Position numbers and translations under genes: made by a program. Source: Flaveria trinervia (Eukaryota > Streptophyta > Magnoliopsida > Asterales > Asteraceae). Taken from it: a DNA stretch of 64,000 nucleotides. The DNA lies in NCBI GenBank assembly GCA_025506515.1, contig CM046443.1, forward strand, positions 43,362,649-43,426,648, read 5' to 3'. Shown here one piece after another: positions 1 through 11,420 of this stretch. The notes below the pieces were generated by a model. It had not been told where the DNA came from and did no database searches. It saw only the letters and a list, made by a program, of their open reading frames with translations. Positions within the stretch are counted from its first letter, which is position 1; the number at the start of each line of letters is the position of its first letter.

Positions 1-560
1 TTATACTACATCCTACAGCCGGCTATACTTTGAAAGCCAGCTGGATACAATTGACTAAACACAAACAAAATCAATTGTAGAGTCAAAAGGCAGATTGCCT
101 TTTGACTTGTGACTATGACATGCCATAGCTCACATCCTTATCTATTACAAAAAAAGGATAAAGTACATAAAGTAGAAAGTTACAGACTTAAGACCTTAAC
201 GTACAGTTACCAAAAGCATGGACCTTTTCACCAACTCATGTAAGTTGGTGACTTGCAGAGGTGCAGTGGAAAGGTGTCCAGCTTTATGGAACAGTACATC
301 AGATAAAGCATGTTACTAAAAGTCTTCGGAAGAAATCTGTCTTCATGAGTTGAAGCTTCGGAAGACTTTGTCTTGAGGCTTCGGAAGACTTCATGTTTGG
401 CTTCGGAAGATATTGGTCTTGGCTTCGAAAGATTTTACACTTAGAGTATTTTCTGTTTCATGTGTGAAACTTCCTAAGCTTCTTCTTTAATGCACTTGTG
501 CAGCATGCAGGAAAGACTTAAGATGTTTGGGTTGCATCAGCCTCTTCATTAATCTCTACA
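1..560 (-). repeat. C1 3' LTR, truncated by window start
   Basis: It aligns with 11660-12220 almost base for base and ends in CTCTACA. It contains four to five copies of CTTCGGAAG between about 324 and 432, the family-specific word of this element. Confidence 0.9.
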
Positions 561-570
561 AACTCCCCCT
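561..570 (-). other. C1 polypurine tract
   Basis: AACTCCCCCT on the plus strand is AGGGGGAGTT on the element strand and directly abuts the 3' LTR. The identical 10-mer abuts the 3' LTRs of R1 and R2. Confidence 0.85.
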
Positions 571-601
571 AGGCTAATGCTACCAAAACACTTTGAAAAC
601 T

Positions 602-973
602 TTAGATATTAACAGTCCTCATTAGGATGATCACCATTCCTTTCTTCATAAGATGATCAGGATCCTTCAGTCTGTCAAAATGTCTTCTCATGTCAAAGAG
701 GTCATGCAGAGGCAACTGAAACATATCTTGCCATGTATAAATGTTTTCAATGCCTTGATCTCTAATAACATGCCATCTTTCTGGATTTGTGGTGTATGTC
801 CAAGACAAGATGGGTCTTCCTATTGCTAGAGGACCTAATTGAATTGGAGTTGGTGTAGCTTCCTCTGGCTGCACATCCTCAGGCTGCACATCCTCAGGCT
901 GTTCTGATTCATCCTGAGGTTTAGAAGGGGATGCATGCTTCTTCTTCTTGTTAGGCTTTGGTCTAGAAGCCAT
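602..973 (-). pseudogene. C1 accessory ORF, C-terminal part with second W-x-Y module
   Basis: This 123-residue frame starts with a lysine-rich, probably nuclear-targeting stretch (NKKKKH). It has a short repeat of QPEDV and ends in a module with the core ILSWTY followed about ten residues later by VIRDQG. The same W-x-Y core occurs as the second module in B (about 16860) and in R1/R2. It is separated from the upstream frame (997-2241) by a frameshift, so it is probably the end of one long accessory protein. No transmembrane segment or signal peptide is visible. The function is unknown. Confidence 0.6.
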
Positions 974-996
974 CCTCTTCTTTCTCTTTCCAAATT

Positions 997-2241
997 TTAA
1001 CTTAGAAGACTGGCCTGCAGCACCAGATTGATCTTCACTGTCTTTCTCAGTTGGGACTTCCTCTCTCTCAGGTTCAGATGGAAAAGGAGGTTGACCTGCT
1101 GTGGATCAGAAGATGAAGCTTGCTGAGCATTAGCAAGAGGTCCGGGTTGTGTTGTCTCTTGTTGTTCAACCTTAACCTCCACTTTAGGTGGAGCCTGACT
1201 TGGAGTGGAGTGTAAGTCAGTGAGCTCTCCACTCTTAATCTTCTGCTTGATTACCCTGATATGCTCATCCATAGTGGATAGAGACATGGGTCCAAGTCTC
1301 CTTCTGAAGAATCTATACAGCTTCAAGAAGCTCATCATCCTCTGCCTATCAGCAGACTTCTTCATATTCTTTTGGATGATGGCTCTTGATTTTGCAGCTT
1401 CTTCCCTTAGCTTCTTCTTTATTGTCTTTCTTTCCTTGACTAACTCAAGCTCAAGTTGTTTTAAGTACTCAAACTCAATATAGTCATAAGGGAAGGGAAG
1501 GAGTGCATCTTCCTGATAGAAGCCTGTGTCACTTAGGTAGTTGATCATCTTGATTCTGTCTTCTTCTTTATCTACCTGAGGTTCTTGTTGAACCACATCC
1601 TCTTGTTCAGGACTTTCTTGAACTGGGGAGAGGGTAGGCATACCTTTGTACAGTATTTTTCTTCTTCTCTCTTCTTTGACTTGTACTAGGAGTTCTGCAT
1701 CTTCTGCCTCCTTCTTCTCTCTTGACCTTTCCAGGTCAACCAGTTCATTCAACTCATCCAAGGGAAGAGAAATGACACTATCTATGTTATAGTTCCTAGT
1801 CTGCAGATAGTTAATCCTGACTGCCCTTAACTCATCATTCTGAGTATCTGGTCTAGGGGTAGCCTTGATTGCAGACTCCATAAGTCTTGGAGACTTAGCA
1901 GAGGAACTTTCTCCCCTTAGCCTCCTTTTCCTCTCTCTCTCCTCCTCCTCAATCTCCTCAGATGTCATCTTTCTTTTCCCTTTCTCACTCACAGACCTTT
2001 GTGACTCAAGGTGGAGAGAGCTTTGGCCTTCATTGCTTGTTGCAGCATCTGAGCTCAGGCCAGAGAGAGGTTGAGAAGCACCTTCACCAGCAGGTGTCTC
2101 AGAAGGAATATGGATCTCTACAGTAGTTGGAGATGATGAGACAGGGCTCTCAGGTTCTGTCACTGGGCCTTCAGTCAAGGTTTCCCCTATGAAGCTAATC
2201 TTAGGGTCTGCGTCAACATCCAGTTGACCGATGGATGACAT
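997..2241 (-). pseudogene. C1 accessory ORF, charged coiled-coil middle part
   Basis: The 414-residue frame is rich in E, K, R and S, with long heptad-like stretches such as ELVKERKTIKKKLREEAAKS. Two segments of similar layout (an INYLQTRNY-like and an INYLSDTGFY-like start, each followed by an acidic or charged helix) suggest an internal duplication. It overlaps the end of the upstream frame by 29 nt in another phase, which is most simply a frameshift in a once continuous ORF. No known enzymatic motif is seen. Confidence 0.55.
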
Positions 2242-3211
2242 TGCCTGATTGCCTAAGTCTCCTTCTTAAGCTGAACTCTGCAATGATCCTGTCTTGGATT
2301 CTTTTAGCCAGTCTGTCAGCTTGTCTTGATTGGCTTGGGTTGACAAGTGGCATGTTGACTAGATCCAGACCTTTATAGTAGTCCAAGGTTTGAAAATTGA
2401 AGACTTTTTGCTGTCCTTGAACTCTTATGATGATTAGGGCCTTCTTGTTATTGTCATACCTCCACCCAATGATGTGATTGGAAGATAGTGAAGGTGACAT
2501 AGGCCTTGGTATCCCATCCTCAAACAGACTCTGTATGAAGGAGTTTGTGTAGTCCACATCAATGTGAACTAGAGGAGGTTGCTGAGAATGCATAGTTGCA
2601 AGTGAGGATGGTGAGTCCTCAATGTCCATTCTCTCTGAAGAACTCCCAAGTTCTGTGGCTGTAATGACTTTCTCCCCCTTTTTGGTAGCATCACCCACTT
2701 GCATGGGTGAGCTGGAAGATAGGTCAATCACATCCATAGGTTCTTGTGTTCCTAGTTGAGCTCTCCTTAAGGGTCTCCCAGCTAGTTTTTCCTTAAGATA
2801 TGAAATCTCAAGTTGCTGATCATTGATCCTGTTGTGTAAGGTAGTCACCTGAGATTCAAGGTGACTGACCTTTGAGACTAGGTAAGTGCATATTTTAGAC
2901 AATTTTTGCACCAGTAGTCTCAGATTCCCCTCATCTTCATCAGAAGATTCATTGGGGGATGAGATGATTGGACCAGAGTCCTCTCTCTCACCACCAGCTT
3001 GAGGTTCTTGGCTGCTGGTTTTCCTCTGCTCACTGGCATTCTCAGTTAAGATGTCAGTGGGCTGAGTTGCCATGGTTGAGGTCTTAATGATGTAATCACT
3101 TGCAGAAGTGAGAGCCTCTTCCATATGGACATCCTGAACAGGTTCAGGAGTGTCCACCTCAGTTGTAGGTGACTGATGTGGGATAGATGTAGGAGACTCA
3201 GGATTACTCAT
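2213..3211 (-). pseudogene. C1 accessory ORF, part with first W-x-Y module
   Basis: This 332-residue frame has a Ser/Thr/Glu-rich N-terminal half, a central predicted coiled coil (near LVSKVSHLESQVTTLHNRI) and a C-terminal module. The module begins IIGWRYDNN, continues with IIIRVQGQ and ends in a basic amphipathic helix (RLAKRIQDRIIAEF). The module matches R1 (IIAWAYFDD) and B (IISWAYNPG) in spacing and hydrophobic pattern. It lies between the N-terminal fragments at 3468-4443 and the coiled-coil frame at 997-2241, and is interpreted as part of one accessory gene. Confidence 0.6.
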
Positions 3212-3467
3212 CTCTCTTTGAGTAGGTGGAAAGAAGAGAGATTCATTATACTCACTGAAACCTATATCTTCATCAATATAGAAATCAAGGTTGGGAATTG
3301 GTTGGTTGAGATCTATACGCTGGGGATGGTAACCGCCCCCTGAAGGTTGATCACTTGAGTGTTGAGACTCAGAGTGATGGCTTAAGGCAGTAGGGCTAAT
3401 GAGCTCATCAGTTTGAGCATGAGGAACCTCAGCACTGATTCTTGAAGAGATGGGAGTGGTCTACTCC

Positions 3468-3758
3468 TCAGGAGAAGTGGGAACTCCAGTGTCCACTTCT
3501 TCCTGTATGGGTGAGTATATTGGGGCCTCCACAACTAAATAGCCTGAGCAGGGGTTCGTTTGGATTTTCTTTGGTAAGTGATGGTGATTTGAGGCTGTGA
3601 GAGTGTTTGGAAAAAGCAGGTGTGGGTTCAACACTAGCTTGTGCTGCTAGGTTGTCACCTTGAGCAATGAGCTCTAACATTTTTGGGACCAGGGCTGTTT
3701 CTACCCCAGAGAATCCAACAGTGGGCTTTCTCAGTATTTTAAAGATACCGGGCTTCAT
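3468..3758 (-). pseudogene. C1 accessory ORF fragment
   Basis: This short frame has the core VGFSGVETALVPKMLELIAQ. From memory it resembles the segment that follows the YPRFLQ region in Asteraceae retrotransposon accessory proteins (a GFSGVET-like motif). It is disconnected from its neighbours by stops and frameshifts at 3212-3467 and 3759-3853. Confidence 0.45.
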
Positions 3759-3853
3759 CTGTCCTAATTTAAGAATGTTACCTATTTCCCTTAACTGTGA
3801 GCCCAGTTCATAGTTAAGAATGTACTAGACATATCTAGGAAACATGTAATACT

Positions 3854-4443
3854 CTAAGGAGTCCAAATTAGCAAGTAAATTTGTGTAAACAAACTGAGAA
3901 TACCTGAATTGACCCCCTGAACCATTCCATGGATTATGAAGGAGAGATCCTCAGGAATCTGGTCCCATCCACCATGCTTGTTTGATAAGCTGTGGATGAC
4001 CACATGGAGTAGGAATCTCCACTGGGATGAGACCTTCCTTTTCCTAAAGGTCTTTACAGAGAAATCTCTCTCATATCCCATCTGCTCAAAAGATGATTGA
4101 CAGCTTCCTTTGAGAAAAACACCTCACCTTCTTCATCATCCAGCTGAAGATGTCTGTTGATGATGGCCGGAGTGATGAAGATTGTTCTTCCCTGCACTGT
4201 GGCAGACAGTGCCTTCTCCCCATCCATAATGACCTCTTGGCGGGTCTTCCAGAATTCAAGCAACTGATCCTCATAGAGTGGAGGATCAATGGTTAGGGAG
4301 GTGAAGTAGTTTGACAAAGTTAGGAAACGACAAACCTCTGAGAAGTGAGGATCTTACTCAGAGCTTAACAGAGCAACCTGATTGTGTTGTCTGTGTAGCT
4401 TCATGGTAAAGTTGGGATCATTTCTATGAGCAAGGTTGGCCAT
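3854..4443 (-). pseudogene. C1 accessory ORF, N-terminal region
   Basis: A start codon at 4443 opens with MANLAHRND. An in-frame stop follows, then a frame with QLLEFWKTRQE, FITPAIINRHLQLDD and, after a frameshift near 4081, MGYERDF and SSQWRFLLHVVIHSL. The pattern FW, then IT plus R-x-L-x-L-DD, then MGY, then a helix with H-x-I, is shared with B (14723-15549) and with R1/R2. Upstream of the ATG lies a pyrimidine-rich run (on the element strand) ending in TTAAG, a possible splice acceptor. The product family is unnamed. It is often called env-like by position, but nothing here looks like an envelope protein. Confidence 0.6.
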
Positions 4444-5157
4444 TTTTAAGTAGCTTAAGGACGAAGAAAGAAGAAAGAAAGAAATTTCAGAGAGAAATTT
4501 GGGTTTTTAGGTTTGGAGGAAGAACAGATGATAGAAAGAGGGGGGAAACCGTTGGGTTTATACGTGAGAGGGATTTCAGATAAAGTTTAATGAAAGAGGA
4601 TAAACTTTGAAATCCGGATGTCGGTCCCACCTCTAAAAAAGTAGTTTATTTTTGCTCAAAAAGTAGTTTTCTTGGAAGTCAAAAAGCTTCCGAAGGTTAG
4701 TTATCTTCGGAAGTTTTAATTAAAAAGCTTCCGAAGCTAGAATGACTTCGGAAGAATTTTCTGAGAGATTTGAAAATTTTGCTTCGGAAGAGAAATTAAA
4801 ACTTGAATGCTTTGTATATAAACCAACAAAGCTTCCGAGAGTTCATTTTGCTTCGGAAGTAAATGGTCCTTGAAAATAAGTAAGTTTCTGAGACAAGTAT
4901 TTAAGCTTCGGAAGATAAGTTTGAAAACACTTCCGAAGGTAAATTTCTTAGACACTTATTTATTTTGAAGACATGATTTACTTCCAAAGTAAAAATCATA
5001 ACTTCCGAAGTATCAATTTTTTTTCAAAAGTCTAAGAAAAGTCTTCAAAAAGAAATTTTCATCCAAAGAAAACAAGAGCTTATGAAAGTGATGAACTAGA
5101 CAACTTAGGACACACATAAATTTTAAAGAAATAATAAGAATTAGTTTTAAGAAAAGC
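4444..5157 (-). other. C1 spacer between RNase H and accessory ORF, rich in CTTCSGAAG words
   Basis: Non-coding. Between about 4685 and 5015 the words CTTCGGAAG and CTTCCGAAG and one-base variants occur about ten times in both orientations, as in the LTR. Similar word-rich spacers lie at the same place in B, R1 and R2. Confidence 0.7.
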
Positions 5158-5906
5158 TTACTCAAAGTTTATCATCCCAATAGCTGATATTAGATATTTA
5201 AATCTCTGTTCATCAAAGGCCTTTGTAAACAGATCAGCATATTGTTCATTTGTGTGAAGTTTGACTAGTTTTATTAATCCCTTTTCATAGTTATCTCTTA
5301 TTAAATGATACCTGATATTGATGTGCTTTGTCCTTGAGTGCTGCATAGGGTTCTCTGTGATTAAGATAGCACTGTTGTTATCTATGTGAATAGGAGTCTC
5401 CTTGATGTTTAACCCATAGTCTAGCATTGATTTTGAATCCAAAGTACTTAAGCACAGCAGCTTGCAGCAGCAATGTATTCAGCTTCAGCAGCTGATGCAG
5501 AGACACAGGATTATTTTTTGTATTGCCATGAGACAACCCTTCCACCAAGAAATTGACATCCCCCAGATGTAGACTTCGCAATCATGTTGCAACCACCATA
5601 ATCACTATGTGTATAGGCATACAGATTGAAGTCAGAATTCTTAGGATACCATAGTCCAAGTGTTGATGTACCTTTAAGGTATCTTAGAATCCTCTTGACA
5701 GTGATGAGGTGAGACATCTTAGGGTTGGCTTGATATCTTGCACAAATACATGTAGCAAACATGATATCAGGCCTGCTAGCAGTAAGATACATAAGAGACC
5801 CAATCATAGCCCTATATAAGTGCTCATCTACACATTTCCCCTCAAGATCAGGACCAAGAGAGTGGTTTCTGGCTATGGGTGTCTTAGCAATCTTGCAATC
5901 AGTCAT
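5158..5906 (-). pseudogene. C1 RNase H domain (Copia)
   Basis: Two overlapping frames cover the end of RT and RNase H. The first (5511-5906) has the Copia-typical MIGSLMYLTASRPDIMFA, then HSDYGGC and STSGGCQFLGGR. After a frameshift near 5510 the second (5158-5442) has HIDNNSAI, HSRTKHINIRYH and NEQYADLFTKAF. The acidic residue pattern of RNase H is partly visible (SDYGG, DNNSA); the usual CEAEY segment falls in the frameshifted zone. It ends at MINFE before the spacer. Not functional as it stands. Confidence 0.8.
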
Positions 5907-6651
5907 ATTGAATATCTGAGTATGTCCTGAACATACTTTGACTGACTTATGAAGATGCCATCTTCAACTTGCTTCACTTGAATTCCAGAAATAAATTGAG
6001 TTCCCCCATGGCACTCGTTTCAAATATGTCTTTCATCAGCTTCTCAAAGTCTTTGCAGAGCTTTGGATTAGTTGAACCAAAGATGATGTCATCCATATAT
6101 ACTTGAACTAGCAATATGTCTTTTCCTTATTCTTTGATTAAGAGAGTTCCATCTATAGTACCTCTCCCGTATCCATGTTTACAAAGATACTTAGATAGTG
6201 TCTGATACCACTTCCTGGGTGCCTGATGCAGCCCATAGAGAGCTTTGTCAAGCTTGTAGACATAATCAAGATGATTAGGATCTACAAAACCAGGTGGCTA
6301 TTGACATAAACCTCATCATCTATCACTCCATACAAAAAGGCACACTTCACATCAAGTTGAAAGACCTTGAAGTTCTTGGATGCAACAAACGCCAGGAATA
6401 TCCTAACAGCTTCTAATCTTGCCACTGGAGCAAATACATCAGTGTAGTCAATCCCTCTTCTTGTGTGTATCCTTGAACAACTAGTCTAGCTTTGTTCTTG
6501 ATGATGATGCCTTTATCATCTTTCTTGTTCCTAAACACCCATTTGGTTCCAATTGTAGTCTTCCTAGAAGGAAGAGGACAAAGGTTCCAAACTTTCTGCC
6601 TTTTGAATTAAAGCAGCTCTTGTTGCATAGCTTCAACCCAACTTCCATCCT
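5907..6651 (-). pseudogene. C1 reverse transcriptase (Copia), broken
   Basis: In three-frame reading the minus strand encodes RT blocks interrupted by several stops. The catalytic YMDD box is at 6088-6099, followed by DIIFG. The segment around 6290-6480 encodes the LDVKCAFL-like and VARLEAV-like RT blocks. Copia RT normally lies between INT and RNase H, as here. Confidence 0.75.
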
Positions 6652-7089
6652 TTAGAGCTTCATCAACTTTCTTGGTTCTATCTGGGATATAAAAAAAGAG
6701 TGAAGACAAACATTTGCTTCATGGGTTTGTCCTCTTGTCTTTACCCCTGAGACAACATCTCCAATGATGTTTGTGGTAGGGTGAGACTTGTGGATCCTAA
6801 GCTGAGAGATCACAACAAGTTGTTGAGAAAGATCTAAATTAGAGAAATTTAGATCTGGCATGGAAGTTTCTCCCACCACATCAGCACACTTTTCAAGTGA
6901 AACTTGATCCAAGCAGTATGTGACATCATTGATGTTCTCATCAATGGTGTGGTTAGTGGCATCAAGAAATTCTTGGTCACTGTCATCACAACCATTGTTA
7001 TCTTCCACAGTTGAGGTGTTCTTATCTGGTTGTAAAGCCTCTGAGCTAGAATTTGAAGGCATACCATATGTATCAGCTGAGTTTGTCAT
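6652..7089 (-). pseudogene. C1 INT-RT linker
   Basis: This 145-residue, acidic and Ser/Thr/Asn-rich frame lies between the integrase C-terminus and RT. It has no catalytic motif. Variable, low-complexity linkers here are normal for Copia polyproteins. Confidence 0.5.
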
Positions 7090-7161
7090 TGTTGTGCTGA
7101 CAGAAACCTCATTTGTAGAAGTGGTTCCAACTGGAGCTGAAGATATATGTGGATGATCTTC

Positions 7162-8341
7162 CTAGCTCAAATCTTGGATCAGGATCATTGTATTTAAATT
7201 TGCTGTAGATCCTGAAACATTCTCACAAGATTTGTTAAAATAGTTGGTAACCAAATCACGATCAAACAACCAATCCGGACCAAAACCAGCAACACAGGGT
7301 GTGTGTTCATTGAAAGTCACATTGGCTGACTCTTCAACAATTCTAGTTCTGAGATTGTACACTCTATAGGCCTTAGCTTGGGAAGAGTATCCAATAAAGT
7401 GTCCATCATCTGATTTCTCAGCAAACTTGGCAATTTGATCTTTGGTATTCAAGATGGTGAAAGGACATCCAAATGACCTGAGAAAACCAATGAAAGGTTT
7501 CCTCTTGTGCCAAAGTTCATAAGGAGTCTTACCATGAGCCTTGACTACTAAAACTCTGTTCTGCACATAGCAGGCAGTGTTGGCTGCCTCTGCCCAGAAG
7601 GTGATGGGCAGTTTAGAGTCAGATAACATGGTTCTTGCAGCTTCAATCAGTGTCCTGGTTCTCCTCTCAGCAACACCATTTTGCTGAGGAGTCCTGGGAG
7701 CATTGAATTGTCTTGTAATACCCTTTTCATCATAAAATGTATCAAGGATTTGGTTCTTAAATTCATTTCCTTGATCACATCTTATGATCTTGACCTTGTG
7801 ATCAGACTGATTTTCAATCTTTAAGATGAAATTCTTAGAATCTCAGGAGTCTCATCCTTAGTTCTAAGGAAGAAAACCCAAGTGAATCTTGTAAAGTCAC
7901 CTGTGATCACTAGACAGTATAAGGTCCTTCCTAAACTCATTACACTGGTGGGGCCAAAGAGATCCATATGTAACAAGTGTAGGGGTGTAGTGATGGAGTT
8001 CTTTTCCTTAGGCTTGTGAGATACCTTATGTTGCTTCCCTTTTAGGCATGCAACACAGTGTTCATCACTTGTAAACTCTTTCTTTGGCATTCCAGTTACC
8101 AAGTCATGCTTAATTAATTTATTCATGTTCTTAAAGTTTACATGGCACATTATTTTATGCCATAGAAAGATTCATCACTATTGGCTTTAGACAGAAAGCA
8201 TGAAATTTCTCCAGAGGGAGAGGTTTCTTGCAAATCCATCTTGTACATGTTTCCTTTCCTGGGGGCTCTAAGCAGGATATGCTCATGAGGAATGACCACA
8301 CCAGGCTTAAGAACAATGCACTCATGCTTAGTAAAGAGCAT
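7162..8341 (-). pseudogene. C1 integrase with GAG-pre-integrase region
   Basis: The upstream frame (7821-8150) shows the zinc-binding end (HCVACLKGKQHK) followed by LHMDLFGP, which holds the first catalytic Asp of the DDE core. After a frameshift near 7820, the segment to 7629 encodes the TPQQNGVAERR-type motif with the catalytic Glu. The frame 7162-7629 then gives ITFWAEAANTACYVQNRV and FGCPFTILN, typical of the Copia INT C-terminal part. Disabled by frameshifts. Confidence 0.8.
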
Positions 8342-8449
8342 GTTATGACTCTGATCACAAAATTGAGATACACTCAGAAGATTGTATCATAGCTCTTTAA
8401 CAAAGTTTACCTTTTCTATGTTGAGCTTACCATTTGTGACCTTCCCCTT

Positions 8450-8614
8450 CTAGAAATGTAGTCACATTCATCTCTCCAAAAGCAACTAGTCTTCCATCAA
8501 TCCTTACAAAGTTCTGGAGTAGTGACCTATTGCTTGTCATGTGCCTGGAACAACCACTGTCTATGATCCAGACATTTCTGTCTGTCTTCAGCTGTCCCTG
8601 CACAAAGAGAATGA
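8450..8614 (-). pseudogene. C1 aspartic protease active-site region
   Basis: The minus strand encodes the protease signature around WIIDSGCSRHMT. The DSG catalytic triplet maps to 8553-8561. This form (DSGCSRHM) is typical of Sirevirus proteases. Flanking frames are interrupted, so only the core is called. Confidence 0.7.
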
Positions 8615-9558
8615 TTAGTTACATTTGGAAACCCATGCCTTGCTTGTCTTGGGCTCATTTGCAGAAGGTAATTCAACAGTAATAGATCCTATGGTTGTAC
8701 TAAGAGGATCTTGAGCTGTTGTTGATGGAGAAATCTCAGTCGCTTGGTCTTTCTTAGACATCCACACCACCTTTGGAGTCTTGGACTTGACCTTCAAAAC
8801 TTCAGAAGCTTTTGGGACTTCAGAAGTTTTGATGACTGATCCTTTGGAAGATTCTGCAGAAACTGCAGCAGACTTCAGTGCTTCGGAAGAACTCCTTTCT
8901 TCCGAGACCAACTTTTCTTCCGAGGGTAATTTTTTACTTGCCTTCTTCTTAGATTTGAGCTTCCGAAGGAAACAGGTTTTCCTTCCGAAGCTTGAATCTT
9001 CTTAGAACTCTTTGAAGCCTTTGTTTTGGTCATATGGACAGTACCTTTAGGATTGAAGGGAAAATCCTTAGCGATGTGAGTGGTACTTTCACACATGACA
9101 TAGTTCATCTTCTTTTTCATAAGAGCCTTTTCTTTGGAATAGGACTGTCTTTGGTCACATCCCTTCTCCACCTTCATCTTTGCAGATGCTGAGACAGTCC
9201 TCTTGGGCTGAGGATTATGCTTGGAGTTTGATGGTCCAGGCTGTGCAGCAGTGGTACACAGCAGATCAGTCTTCTTCTTGCTGCTGAGATGAGTTGAACA
9301 AGAACCAGAACCCTTAGCAGAAGAGTTTTGGTTGATGTCTTCAGTCCCTACTACTTTAAACCCTGCAGAGATAAAAACTTGTTTCTGTTTAGAGTCAAAA
9401 GTAGTCTTGATCTCTTGAGCCTTCCTTGCTTTTCTTTTGCTCTTTCTGATCAAGTTCTTTCTCATGGACTTGGTCATCACAGTCTTTATTTTCTCCTCAG
9501 AAGGATAGTGGCCCTTTTTGGAATCCTCATCTTCACTCTTTGCAGAGGGATTCTTCAC
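8615..9558 (-). pseudogene. C1 gag C-terminal basic region with degenerate zinc knuckle
   Basis: Two overlapping frames (8875-9558 and 8615-8911) encode a Lys/Ser-rich region. YVMCESTTHIAKDFPFNPKG looks like a decayed CCHC knuckle followed by the FNPKG segment that precedes protease in Sireviruses. Between about 8810 and 9000 the DNA contains eight or so CTTCGGAAG/CTTCCGAAG-like words, so the family word has spread into coding sequence. Confidence 0.55.
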
Positions 9559-9684
9559 TATCTATTCTTCATCCTCTTCACTCATGGGATCTATGAGAGG
9601 AAGCTCATCTTCACAAGTTTCACACCCAGGAGATCTTACTGACAAGATTGTGTGTGGAGGAGCTATCTCATTTGATCCCAGTCC

Positions 9685-9978
9685 TTACCTGTTTTGATAG
9701 CACACTTTGTTGTACAGGGATGAGGATATCATGTTCTCGAAGGTCTCCTCTTCAAGAACACTCTTTTCTGCCCTGGCTTTGCTGATCACAAGCTCAGCCT
9801 GGCATACAGTTAACTTGGTTATGAGATCTGTAATTTGAGTCCTAAAATCTATGTGTTCATGTTTTAGAACTGAAATGGTTTTCTCTAAGTCCTCTATTTT
9901 CAGCTTATAATCATTTTCAGACTTTCTAAAATCAGATATTAAAATGTTTAAGGACTCAACATCAGATCTCAGTTCCAA
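9685..9978 (-). pseudogene. C1 gag coiled-coil segment
   Basis: This 97-residue frame has heptad-like leucines (KLKIEDLEKTISVLKHEHI). Coiled coils downstream of the first zinc knuckle are typical of Sirevirus gag proteins. It is separated by stops from the neighbouring frames. Confidence 0.5.
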
Positions 9979-10104
9979 GTTGCAGGACCTGTATCTGTTA
10001 ACTTTAGCAATGCATTCAGGAGTACAGAGATGTTCTAATACCTTGGCTTAATCATGATCAGCCATCAGTGCTTGGTTTGGAGAAGCATCTTCCATTTGAA
10101 AGCT

Positions 10105-10476
10105 CTAGTCAAAGCCTCCTTCTTCAACAGCAACAACAGCTTGCTGCTTTGACTTCTCATTATGGAGTGCTTTATCAGTGTAGTTTGGTCTGGATAGTGT
10201 TTGGCCACCATTTGTTCTAGGTGCCTTACACTCTCTGGCAAAGTGGCCCATCAAGTTACAGTTGTAACACTTGACTTTGCATTTGTCCAGTCCAAACTTT
10301 CCACTGGTTGCATTGCTTGGAAACTTCCTTCCAGTCCTCTTGTAGAACTTCTTGGCTCTGTGAGTGAGAAGAGCCATCTGCTGGACTATTTCCATATATT
10401 CCAAATCATCTGGATGGATACAATCCAGGTCTTCAAGAGTGAAAAGAGAGTTGCCACAGCTTTCATTAGAAGACAC
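10105..10476 (-). pseudogene. C1 nucleocapsid zinc knuckle
   Basis: It contains one perfect CX2CX4HX4C motif, CYNCNLMGHFAREC, flanked by basic residues. The upstream part (ALLTHRAKKFYKRTGRKFP) is typical of the gag segment before the knuckle. RNA binding is expected from the family. Confidence 0.75.
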
Positions 10477-10606
10477 AAAAGCTTGAGAAGAGCTTGTCTC
10501 TTGGAATGGGCTTCCTTGAGTGTAGTTCTCCTCTGGTGTTTCTGGAAGGTGATGAAAGGACCCTTTGGTGAGTTGTCAGGGTAGCATAAGAGATGATGTT
10601 TGGGTT

Positions 10607-11335
10607 CTATGCTATCCCTTTCAACCACATGCAGGGTTGAACCCATTTGATTACTGGAGTTGCCAATGAACCTTGCATGTTCATCTCCATCTGGTAGCCA
10701 CTGAGAATCCCATATAACTCTGTCAGAGTAAGAGTTTTTAGATTTTCAGTTCTCTTGATCACCACACAGTAGTGTGTCCACTGCCTAGGAAGTGAAGACA
10801 TGAACTTCCTTACAATGTCTCTGTTTTCAAGAGAAACTCCTCCATCCACTAGGGTATCCATAATCTCAACATACTTGAAGTACTGCTGAGTCATGGTCTC
10901 ACCTGTTTTGAAGGTGAAGTTTTCAAACTGCTGCTTCAGGAGATCCTTCTTGTTCTCCTTGGCTTCAGAAGAACCCTCATATATCAGTTTCAGTGCATCC
11001 CACAGCTCCTTGGCTGTTTTGCACTTCTTGAAACCTCTGTATACAAAGTTTGAAAGGGCAGTTTGAAGAGCTGTCATGGTTTTTCTGTCTATCTCTACTC
11101 TCTTCCTATCTTCATCAGAGTAGTTAGCCACATCTTTGGGGATCATACCAGCACCAGTAGCAGAAGGGGTGCTGGGTATGAAAGGTCCATTCTCAATAGA
11201 CTCCCACATTCTTGAGTCAAGAGACCTGATGAAACCTTCCATTCTTAAACACCATGTATCAAACTCATCATGAGTGATCAGTAGGGACTTGTTCATGGTT
11301 CCAGTTTCCATATCCGTTTTGGAAATGGCTACCAT
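10607..11335 (-). CDS. gag: C1 gag, capsid-like N-terminal domain
   Basis: This 242-residue open frame is the first ORF after the PBS. The start MVAISKTDMETG lies 72 nt after the PBS. It contains the UBN2/Copia gag pattern: a W in FDTWCLRMEGFI, then TAKELWDALKLIYEG, QQFENFTF and FMSSLPRQWTHY. It builds the virus-like particle in related elements. It ends by frameshift shortly before the knuckle region, so it is truncated relative to a full gag. Confidence 0.75.
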   Translation of the reverse strand: MVAISKTDMETGTMNKSLLITHDEFDTWCLRMEGFIRSLDSRMWESIENGPFIPSTPSATGAGMIPKDVANYSDEDRKRVEIDRKTMTALQTALSNFVYRGFKKCKTAKELWDALKLIYEGSSEAKENKKDLLKQQFENFTFKTGETMTQQYFKYVEIMDTLVDGGVSLENRDIVRKFMSSLPRQWTHYCVVIKRTENLKTLTLTELYGILSGYQMEMNMQGSLATPVIKWVQPCMWLKGIA

Positions 11336-11406
11336 TTGAAAAGTTTTAGTATTTGTGTGTGTGAGGGATCTTAAGATGGTGAGATCTTATATCAAGAGCC
11401 TAAAAA

Positions 11407-11418
11407 GCTCTGATACCA
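11407..11418 (-). other. C1 primer binding site
   Basis: GCTCTGATACCA on the plus strand reads TGGTATCAGAGC on the element strand, the standard complement of plant initiator Met-tRNA. It lies two bases from the LTR end. Confidence 0.9.
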
Positions 11419-11420
11419 AA

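Noticed and set aside
2213..2241. Programmed frameshift between the two C1 accessory frames
   Set aside because: The element has many random frameshifts, and no slippery heptamer or downstream structure was evident at the overlap.
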